A stretch of 64,000 nucleotides of DNA from Agromyces albus (lineage in GTDB: Bacteria > Actinomycetota > Actinomycetes > Actinomycetales > Microbacteriaceae): NCBI RefSeq assembly GCF_030815405.1, contig NZ_JAUSWX010000001.1, forward strand, positions 930,001 to 994,000, written 5' to 3'. Below the pieces are notes generated by a model. That model was not told the origin of the DNA, did no database searches, and saw nothing but the letters and a program-made list of their open reading frames with translations. Made by a program: the position numbers and the translations under genes. Shown piece after piece: positions 57,567 to 64,000 of the stretch (positions are counted from its first letter, which is position 1; every line of letters starts with the position of its first letter).

Positions 57567-60008
57567 GTGAGCGGTACAGCTGGGGATCAAATATCGCGCT
57601 CGACCACACGCGCACTTCGAGCTGTCGTCGTGGTCGTCGTGACGGTCTTGGTCGCGACGGTGTTGGCGGTGTTCGGCGCCGATCGAAGCGCGAAGGCCCT
57701 GAGTGCCGCCGACTGGGATCCCGGTCACATCATCTCGGATTCGGTGTTCTTCAACGCCTCGACGATGAACGAATCGCAAGTCCAGGCATTTCTGAATGCG
57801 CAGGTTCCGAATTGCGTCGCAGCGAACGGGTATCCGTGCCTGAAGAACTATTCGGTGAGCACGTGGTCCAGACCGTCTGCAGGGCCGGGACATTGCGCGG
57901 CATACACCGGTGCCGAGAACGAGCCGGCGGCCCGGATCATCGTCAAGGTCGCGCAAGCGTGCGGGATCAATCCCCAGGTCCTGCTCGTCACCCTGCAGAA
58001 GGAACGCAGCCTCATCACGGATACGTCGCCGACCGCCGGCGATTATCAGGTCTCGATGGGCTACGGATGCCCCGACACCGCGCCGTGCAACGCCGAGTTC
58101 TACGGCTTCTACAACCAGGTGTACAAAGCAGCGTGGCAGTTCCGCCAGTACACGAACTTCCCCGACCGTCGGTTCAAGATCGGTCCCGTCAGCATCGGAT
58201 TCCATCCCAACACGGCGTGCGGGGCGACCACGGTCAGCATCCGCAACCAGGCGACCGCGAACCTCTACAACTACACGCCCTATCAGCCCAATGCAGCGGC
58301 GCTGGCGAATCTCAACGGTTCGGGTAATTCCTGCAGCTCATATGGCAACCGCAATTTCTGGGTGTTCTTCCATAATTGGTTCGGATCCCCGACGGGTGCG
58401 GGTAACCCCTTCGGGAACGTCGAGCTGTACGAGGCGAAACCCGGCACCGTCCGGGTCGCCGGATGGGCTCTCGACCCGAATACGACCGCGTCGATCGCGG
58501 TGCACGTGTACGTGGGGACGGCCGGGTTCGCATTCACGGCCGCCGGCAACCGGCCTGACGTCGGAGCCGCGTACCCGGCCAACGGAGGGGCCCACGGGTT
58601 CGATGCCACCATCAAGGTGCCGACCTCGGGGACACAGGATGTCTGCGTCTACGGCATCAACGTCGGGCAGGGCGTCAATGCGCTCATCGGATGCAAGCGG
58701 ATGCTGCTGATGGGCGGCTCGCCGCTCGGTGCCGTCGACACCATGGTCGCCGGGGTCGGCTCAGTGAAGGTGACCGGGTGGACGCTCGACCCGGATATCA
58801 CGGGTCCGATCCCGGTGCATATCTACGTCGACGGCGTCGGAGTCGCGTATCAGGCCAACAAGGCGAGAGCCGGGCTGGCGGCGACGTATCCGGGCTACGG
58901 GGACAATCACGGGTTCTCAGAGACGATCCCAGTCGCCCCAGGAGATCACCGGATCTGCGTGTACGGGATCAATACGGGCCCGGGAGCCCACGTGGAGCTG
59001 GCTTGTCGCACGGTCAGCATCGTCGGCGAGAAGGGCCGTTCCCCGTTCGGCAACTTCGAGACCGCCGTCGGCGATGCGCAAGGAGTCAGCGTCGGTGGCT
59101 GGGCGCTCGACCCGGACACGGTCCCGCCCATCGCGGTGCACGTCTACGTCGACGGTGTGGGCTACGCGATCCGCGCCGACCAGACGCGCACCGACGTCGG
59201 CCGGGTCTACCCCGTTCACGGCAACCAGCATGGTTTCGCCGCATCGATCCCCGCGGCGTCGGGGGCTCGCAACGTCTGTGCCTTTGCGATCAACAGCGGC
59301 CCGGGGCCGCACACGCTCCTCGGATGCCGCAGCGTCGTCGTACCCAACGCGATCCGCGAACAGGGGAGGTCGCCCATCGGTCGCGTCGAATCGGTGTCCG
59401 CCTCCGGGTCCGGCATCACCGTCTCCGGATGGGCTCTCGACCAGGACACCGTGAACTCCATTCCGATCCACGTCTACGTCGACGGTGTCGGCGTGGCACT
59501 CACGGCGGACGAGTCACGTCCCGATGTCGGCAGGGCGTATCCGGGTTATGGCGACGCGCACGGCTTCGCCGAGACGCTCAGTGCCACAGCCGGGAGGCAC
59601 AGGGTCTGCGTGTTCGCGATCAATACCGGTCCCGGGCCCCACACGCTGCTCAGTTGCTGGGATGTCACCGTCGGGCAGTCGGCTCCGGTGGAGGCGGGCA
59701 GGAGCCCGTTGGGTAACTTCGAGGCGGCGACGGCTGCCGGCGGATCGATCTCGATATCCGGATGGGCGCTGGACCCCGACACGGCGTCATCGATTCAGGT
59801 GCACGTCTACGTCGATGGAGTGGGCGCCGCGTACGCCGCAGACACGCCGCGCGCCGACGTCGGCCGCGCCTATCCGGGTCTCGGCGACGCGCATGGTTTC
59901 GTGGAGTCGTTCGCCGCATCGCCCGGGCGGCACACCGTCTGCGTCTATGGAATCAACACGGGTCCGGGCCCGCACACCCTGCTGGGATGCCGAGCGGTCG
60001 CGTCGTAG
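57567..60008 (+). CDS. Secreted lysozyme-like/repeat protein with five ~105-residue repeats
   Basis: 813 residues, function unknown. A membrane/signal helix at about 17-40 (RAVVVVVVTVLVATVLAVFG) leads to an N-terminal domain (about 45-275) with six or more Cys and a helical part (NPQVLLVTLQKERSLIT) that recalls lysozyme-like enzymes, with a possible catalytic Glu. Five repeats start near residues 278, 383, 489, 599 and 709. Each has PxGxxE, GWALDPDT, VHVYVDGVG, DVGxxYPgyGdxHGF and VCVYxINxGPGxHxxLxC. GTG start, weak ribosome site; no sorting motif at the end. It lies among polysaccharide genes. Confidence 0.82.
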   Translation: MSGTAGDQISRSTTRALRAVVVVVVTVLVATVLAVFGADRSAKALSAADWDPGHIISDSVFFNASTMNESQVQAFLNAQVPNCVAANGYPCLKNYSVSTWSRPSAGPGHCAAYTGAENEPAARIIVKVAQACGINPQVLLVTLQKERSLITDTSPTAGDYQVSMGYGCPDTAPCNAEFYGFYNQVYKAAWQFRQYTNFPDRRFKIGPVSIGFHPNTACGATTVSIRNQATANLYNYTPYQPNAAALANLNGSGNSCSSYGNRNFWVFFHNWFGSPTGAGNPFGNVELYEAKPGTVRVAGWALDPNTTASIAVHVYVGTAGFAFTAAGNRPDVGAAYPANGGAHGFDATIKVPTSGTQDVCVYGINVGQGVNALIGCKRMLLMGGSPLGAVDTMVAGVGSVKVTGWTLDPDITGPIPVHIYVDGVGVAYQANKARAGLAATYPGYGDNHGFSETIPVAPGDHRICVYGINTGPGAHVELACRTVSIVGEKGRSPFGNFETAVGDAQGVSVGGWALDPDTVPPIAVHVYVDGVGYAIRADQTRTDVGRVYPVHGNQHGFAASIPAASGARNVCAFAINSGPGPHTLLGCRSVVVPNAIREQGRSPIGRVESVSASGSGITVSGWALDQDTVNSIPIHVYVDGVGVALTADESRPDVGRAYPGYGDAHGFAETLSATAGRHRVCVFAINTGPGPHTLLSCWDVTVGQSAPVEAGRSPLGNFEAATAAGGSISISGWALDPDTASSIQVHVYVDGVGAAYAADTPRADVGRAYPGLGDAHGFVESFAASPGRHTVCVYGINTGPGPHTLLGCRAVAS

Positions 60009-60083
60009 CGTCGTCCGCCACGGGCGTCACCCTCGGCCGTGCGACATTCCGGCACCATGCCGTCGACTAAACTCGATCGGAGT

Positions 60084-61727
60084 ATGCGTCAGCGGGTGCG
60101 GAGTCGCCTCCCCGGCGCTCTTCCCGATCGTCTTCCGAACAGGTCTCACGTGCAATCGAACCATGGCTCCATGCCCGAGTGGCGGGTCTTCCTCTTCACT
60201 TGGCTCTCGTTCGCCGCCTTGACGGTGGCCTGGGCGGTGGCGACGCCGCTCGGTGCGAGCCCCGATGAGCCGTCGCACCTGATCAAGGCATCCGCGGTCG
60301 TGCGCGGGGAGCTCATCGGGGACGCCACGGACAAGCCCGCGGTGACCCGGGTCGACGTTCCGGAAGGCATCGCGGAGTCCAAGGGATGGACGTGTTATGC
60401 CTTCAACCCGACCGTTCCGGCCTCGTGCCTGGACTTCACCGAGGAGAGTTCAGGGCTCGAGCCGTCGACGACGTCGGCCGGGCTCTACCAGCCGTTGTAC
60501 TACGCCCTCGTCGGCTGGCCATCGCTGTTCATCGAGAACACCGAGGTCGCCGTGCTCGCGATGCGAACCGTGAGCGCACTCATCTGCTCGGCATTCCTGG
60601 CAGTGGCGTTCACGGCGCTCATGCGCTGGTCCGGACGCTTCATCGTCGGCATCGGCTTCATCGCCGCGATCACGCCGATGTGGTACTTCCTCGCCGGCGC
60701 CGTGAACCCGAACGCGCTCGAGGTGGCTTCGGGGCTCGCCTTGCTCGTCGTCTTCCTTGCGGTGCTGAAGGAGCGGGCCGCGCTCGTGCCGAGGATCCCC
60801 GATCTCGTCGTTCTCGCCTTGAGCGGGATCGTGCTCGCGAGCAGCCGCTCCATGTCACCGTTGTGGGTTGCGATGATCGGGGTGATGGCCCTCATCTATG
60901 CGAAGCCCGCTCGTCTTCAGGAGCTGATCCGGATGCCGCGCGTGCTCGCGACCGTGGGCGTCATCTTCGCCGGGGTCGCGGCCGCGGCCGCTTGGATCCT
61001 CTGGACCGGAACCCTCGGATCCATGGGCAATTTCCCCGGAGCCGACACGTCTCCCGGGACGGCTTTCGCCACCATGCTGACGGACCGGGCATTCGATCCC
61101 GGGCTCATCGGCGTGTTCGGGTGGCTCGACACCTTTGCGCCGCCGTACGTCTACGCATTGTGGTGGGCTCTCCTCTTCGGCACGGTCATCCTCGGGTTGG
61201 GGGTCGCCAGGGGACGGAAGATCGCCGGTATCGTCGTGGGGATCCTCGGCGTGTACCTCGTGCCGGCCGTCGTGCAGGCGATGTCGATCACGTCGACGGG
61301 CTACATCTGGCAGGGCAGATACGCCTTGGTCCCACTTGTGAGCGTCGTGGTGTTCTCGGCCGTGGCGATCGCCGATAGGCTCGGCGCGCGCGTCCCAGTC
61401 GTGCGCCTTTACGTCGTCGTCGCGGTCTTCGTGGCGATCGGTCAATATTTGACGTTCTCCGGCGCGCTCTCGCGATATGCGGTGGGCGTCGGGCAGGAGG
61501 ACCTGCTGGCGATGTATCGCAATCCCGTGTGGGCTCCGCCGCTCGGCATCGTGCCCTGGGTGGTGATCGCGGTCGTCGCGATCCTCGCGATCCTCGGTAT
61601 CGTCGGCTGGGTGGCATCGCGGGGCCTGCGGACGGAGTCCTCGGACCCGGTTGCCGCCTCGAGCACGACATCGTCGACCACGAGATCGTCGACCACGACA
61701 CCGTCGCTCGCGACGAGCGACCGCTAA
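60084..61727 (+). CDS. DUF2142 polytopic membrane protein (GT-C-like)
   Basis: 547 residues with about 11-12 membrane helices. A periplasmic loop of about 90 residues after helix 1 begins ATPLGASPDEPSHLIKA, where Asp-Glu resembles the catalytic acid pair of GT-C transferases. DUF2142 proteins are found in polysaccharide loci. The Ser/Thr-rich tail (SSTTSSTTRSSTTT) comes from a short DNA repeat. ATG at 60084 was chosen, 10 bases after TAAACT; ATG at 60057 is an alternative. Confidence 0.87.
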   Translation: MRQRVRSRLPGALPDRLPNRSHVQSNHGSMPEWRVFLFTWLSFAALTVAWAVATPLGASPDEPSHLIKASAVVRGELIGDATDKPAVTRVDVPEGIAESKGWTCYAFNPTVPASCLDFTEESSGLEPSTTSAGLYQPLYYALVGWPSLFIENTEVAVLAMRTVSALICSAFLAVAFTALMRWSGRFIVGIGFIAAITPMWYFLAGAVNPNALEVASGLALLVVFLAVLKERAALVPRIPDLVVLALSGIVLASSRSMSPLWVAMIGVMALIYAKPARLQELIRMPRVLATVGVIFAGVAAAAAWILWTGTLGSMGNFPGADTSPGTAFATMLTDRAFDPGLIGVFGWLDTFAPPYVYALWWALLFGTVILGLGVARGRKIAGIVVGILGVYLVPAVVQAMSITSTGYIWQGRYALVPLVSVVVFSAVAIADRLGARVPVVRLYVVVAVFVAIGQYLTFSGALSRYAVGVGQEDLLAMYRNPVWAPPLGIVPWVVIAVVAILAILGIVGWVASRGLRTESSDPVAASSTTSSTTRSSTTTPSLATSDR

Positions 61728-61752
61728 CGGCGGCATCAGCCCTTCGTCGGCG

Positions 61753-62721
61753 TCAGTGTCCCGTCGTATCGAAGGGTTTGAAGGACGGAGTCGCCGGGCT
61801 CGCCTGGATGTCGAGTTGGAGGGCTGAGATGAGCATCTGGCTGCCGATCATCAGTGGCAGGGCCGCGAGCATCACGGTGGCCGCGGTCGCGACGACCGAA
61901 CCGAGGACTTGAAACGCAACCCAGATCGAGATGCCGATGCCCACGGTGAACAACAGCAGGCCCGCGAAGAGCAAGAGCGCGATCGGCGAGAACGACCAGA
62001 GCACATACCGGTACCAGATGCGGCGCCAGAAGCCCGCGAAGAGGAGATTGAGAAGCTCGGGGACGACCTTGCTCAGGCGGATGCTCGAGATCTCGTTGCC
62101 GTAGACGGCCGGAATCGGCACGTCGACGGCGGGAACCTGCTGGATATTCAGGTGGATGAGCAAGTCGTTCTCGAAGCTGTACCTGCGTGCGACGGAATCA
62201 AGCGGTACACGCTTGAGCACCTCCGTCCGCACGGCCGTATAGCCGTTCTGCGGATCGAACAGGTGCCAGTAGCCCGAGGCGAGCTTCGTCATGAACGAGA
62301 GCACGATGTTGCCGTACACGCGGTGCCGCGGCATCCCCTCGAATGACTCCGGCGCGAAGAATCGATTCGCCTTCGAGAACCCGAAACCGGAAGCCGTGAC
62401 CTTGTCGAGCAGATCGGGCAGGTAGGCCGGATCCATCTGGGCGTCGCCGGCCATGACGACATTGACGTCGGCGCCGAGCTCCATCGCCGCCTTGTGTCCG
62501 GTGATGATGGCGCCACCGACGCCCTGGTTCACCTCGTGCCGGAGCAGTGTCACCCGCGAGGAATCGATCGAGCGGACGACCTCGCTCGTCGCGTCGGGAC
62601 TGCAATCATCGACGATCACGATGTGATCGACGAAGTCGGGCATGGTCTCGATGACCGTGCCGATCATCGCCTCCTCCTTGTAGGCGGGGACGACCGCTGC
62701 GATTACTGCACCCTTGTACAT
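61753..62721 (-). CDS. GtrB/DPM1-like lipid-linked glycosyltransferase
   Basis: 322 residues. The GT2 domain has IAAVVPAYKEEAMIGTVIETM, IVDDCSPDATSEVV and AGDAQMDP, typical of polyprenyl-phosphate sugar transferases. Two membrane helices at about 232-260 and 270-300 (YVLWSFSPIALLLFAGLLLF). It should load a sugar onto undecaprenyl or decaprenyl phosphate. It follows the GtrA gene directly. ATG start. Confidence 0.9.
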   Translation of the reverse strand: MYKGAVIAAVVPAYKEEAMIGTVIETMPDFVDHIVIVDDCSPDATSEVVRSIDSSRVTLLRHEVNQGVGGAIITGHKAAMELGADVNVVMAGDAQMDPAYLPDLLDKVTASGFGFSKANRFFAPESFEGMPRHRVYGNIVLSFMTKLASGYWHLFDPQNGYTAVRTEVLKRVPLDSVARRYSFENDLLIHLNIQQVPAVDVPIPAVYGNEISSIRLSKVVPELLNLLFAGFWRRIWYRYVLWSFSPIALLLFAGLLLFTVGIGISIWVAFQVLGSVVATAATVMLAALPLMIGSQMLISALQLDIQASPATPSFKPFDTTGH

Positions 62722-63126
62722 CTATGCTCGGCTCTCTCTTGGATTCTCCGCGAACACCCAATACCGGTACGCGAAATAGTTCCATACGGTCATCACGACG
62801 GTGGCGATGACCTTCCCGGCCACCCAGCCGGCGCCGGTCCAATCGACGGAAGCGACGATCACCACGCTCGCGGCGGTGTTGAACGCCACGAGCACCGCAT
62901 ACTTCAAGATGGCGATCCCGTGCGGCGCCATCGAGGTGAAGGCGAACATCTTCTGCACCGTGTAGGTGAAGAAGAAACTCAACAGGAACGCTGCAGCGGT
63001 CGCCAGCCAGAGCGGCCAGCCCAGCACATTCTTGAACAGCGCGAGAAGCCCGAGATCGACGAGGAACGCCGCGCCGCCCGCGATCAGGTACCGCACGGCG
63101 CTGTGGCCGAACACACGTCTGATCAC
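62722..63126 (-). CDS. GtrA-family flippase
   Basis: 134 residues, four membrane helices (YLIAGGAAFLVDLGLLALF, LATAAAFLLSFFFTYTVQKMF, YAVLVAFNTAASVVIVAS, VIATVVMTVWNYFAYRYWVF). It would flip the sugar made by the adjacent GtrB-like enzyme. GTG start 1 bp after the upstream stop; its stop is next to the GtrB-like start. Confidence 0.92.
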   Translation of the reverse strand: MIRRVFGHSAVRYLIAGGAAFLVDLGLLALFKNVLGWPLWLATAAAFLLSFFFTYTVQKMFAFTSMAPHGIAILKYAVLVAFNTAASVVIVASVDWTGAGWVAGKVIATVVMTVWNYFAYRYWVFAENPRESRA

Positions 63127-63127
63127 G

Positions 63128-64000
63128 TCAGCTGCGACCCCTGCTCGAGGTCGCAGCGTCGATGACCTCGTGGGAGGGGAGGATCGTGGCACGCTCGGCC
63201 GCGGCGTCGCCGGTGCCCTCGACCAGATCGACGAAGTGCGAGAACTGCGTGGTGAGCGGCTCCTGCGAGCTCACGAGCTCGGGAATCTCGATGACGGTCT
63301 GCTGGCGATATCCGCGCCCCTCATCGACCGCGTTCTCGGAGACGTGGTGGTAGACCGTGACATCCCGCCGCAGCAGGTCGACCTCGATCAGGCGATCCGC
63401 CTCGTGGATCGAAAGCTGGCGGATCTTGCGTTGGCCGATGCGACTCGCCGACACGTGCGCGATGGCACCGTCGCCGAAGCCGAGCAGTGTTTCGGCGACA
63501 TCCTCGGCACCATCGGCGGAATCGGGATGGAAGAAGCCCAGTCGAGCGTCGACCGTGGTCGGCTCCGTGCCGATGAGATTGATGGCGAGATCGACGTCGT
63601 GAACGAGGAGATCCCACGCGACACCGGTTCGGATTCGCGGGGCGTACGGCGAGTGCCTCGTCGCGGTGATGTGCAATGGACGGTCGACGAGCGCTCGCGC
63701 CGTCATGACGGCCGGGTTGTACCGTTCGAGCAGGCCGCAGACCAGGGGCAGGTCGCGTTGCTCGGCCAGTGCGATGATCTCACGCGTCTTGAGGAGGCTG
63801 TCTGCGACCGGCTTCTCGATGAGCACCGCGGTGTCCTGGCTCAGCACCTGCATCGCGAGCTCGTGATGGGCTTCCGTCGCCGCCGCGATCACGACGCCGT
63901 CGAAGTCGCTGAGATCGGGGAGCTCGGGTGCCCATTCGGTGCCGAATCGCTCCGCGACCATGGCGCCGACCGACTTCCGCGGATCGACGAGGACGGCGAG
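63128..64000 (-). CDS. Gfo/Idh/MocA sugar oxidoreductase, N-terminus cut by window edge
   Basis: 290 residues visible. The Rossmann N-terminus lies beyond the edge; the visible part starts within it (LAVLVDPRKSVGAMVAERFG). The family Glu-Lys-Pro motif is VLIEKPVADSLLKT; the second-domain stretch GVAWDLLVHDVDLAINLIG carries the Asp/His typical of sugar dehydrogenases such as WlbA. It likely modifies a nucleotide sugar for the GtrA/GtrB module that follows in the same direction. Confidence 0.9.
   Translation of the reverse strand, partial: LAVLVDPRKSVGAMVAERFGTEWAPELPDLSDFDGVVIAAATEAHHELAMQVLSQDTAVLIEKPVADSLLKTREIIALAEQRDLPLVCGLLERYNPAVMTARALVDRPLHITATRHSPYAPRIRTGVAWDLLVHDVDLAINLIGTEPTTVDARLGFFHPDSADGAEDVAETLLGFGDGAIAHVSASRIGQRKIRQLSIHEADRLIEVDLLRRDVTVYHHVSENAVDEGRGYRQQTVIEIPELVSSQEPLTTQFSHFVDLVEGTGDAAAERATILPSHEVIDAATSSRGRS

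Noticed and set aside
57551..58327. ATG frame with the best ribosome site before the repeat protein
   Set aside because: Frame content is Arg/Gly/Ser-rich noise and runs against the clear protein frame. Kept only as an oddity of the leader.

Overview
The window is high-GC (about 70 % by eye) Gram-positive DNA. It is most like a Microbacteriaceae chromosome, such as Agromyces, Leifsonia or Microbacterium. This rests on strong G/C third-codon bias, frequent GTG starts, many likely leaderless genes, an acyl-CoA carboxylase with a small epsilon subunit, a PnrA-type nucleoside importer and actinobacterial polysaccharide genes. The genus cannot be fixed from the sequence alone. I found no rRNA, tRNA, insertion sequence, integrase, phage gene or CRISPR array.

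Layout. 0-5.8 kb: a cut-off membrane-anchored protein, a HAD phosphatase, a GNAT acetyltransferase, trpS and an exonuclease III gene on the minus strand, then an ECF sigma factor with a SnoaL-like tail and a free-standing SnoaL-like protein. 5.8-9.3 kb: the succinate dehydrogenase operon sdhCDAB (minus). 9.5-23.8 kb: manC, then a nucleoside uptake and salvage region: two PnrA/BMP lipoproteins, an ABC ATPase, two permeases, cytidine deaminase, thymidine phosphorylase, adenosine deaminase, an orphan PTS IIA/IIB pair, a phosphohexomutase/phosphopentomutase and purine nucleoside phosphorylase. Together these could import nucleosides, deaminate them, split them by phosphorolysis and turn pentose-1-phosphate into pentose-5-phosphate.

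23.8-40.2 kb: housekeeping genes. These are a cysteine-less LpdA-like quinone reductase, a lipoprotein, the biotin carboxylase/BCCP subunit, a Maf-like pyrophosphatase, an RNA uracil methyltransferase, a response regulator with a kinase and a kinase-like membrane protein, acyl-CoA carboxylase epsilon and beta, birA, a PH-domain membrane protein, a DarT-like ADP-ribosyltransferase, a GtrA protein, purK and purE.

40.2-64 kb: a cell-surface polysaccharide region. It holds an LCP ligase, several glycosyltransferases, all four dTDP-L-rhamnose genes (rfbDB on minus, rfbCA on plus), a glycosyltransferase broken by one in-frame amber codon, a Wzm/Wzt ABC exporter, a 973-residue multi-domain glycosyltransferase, an 813-residue secreted protein with five repeats of about 105 residues, and a probable three-part lipid-linked sugar side-branch module (DUF2142 GT-C-like protein, DPM1/GtrB-like transferase, GtrA flippase) ending in a cut-off sugar oxidoreductase.

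Most promising for novelty: the 813-residue repeat protein and its hairpin leader, the partnerless DarT-like enzyme, the kinase plus pseudokinase trio, the orphan PTS pair in the nucleoside region, a perfect 16-bp palindrome before the second nucleoside-binding lipoprotein, and a spaced array of a locally enriched octamer between two convergent genes.
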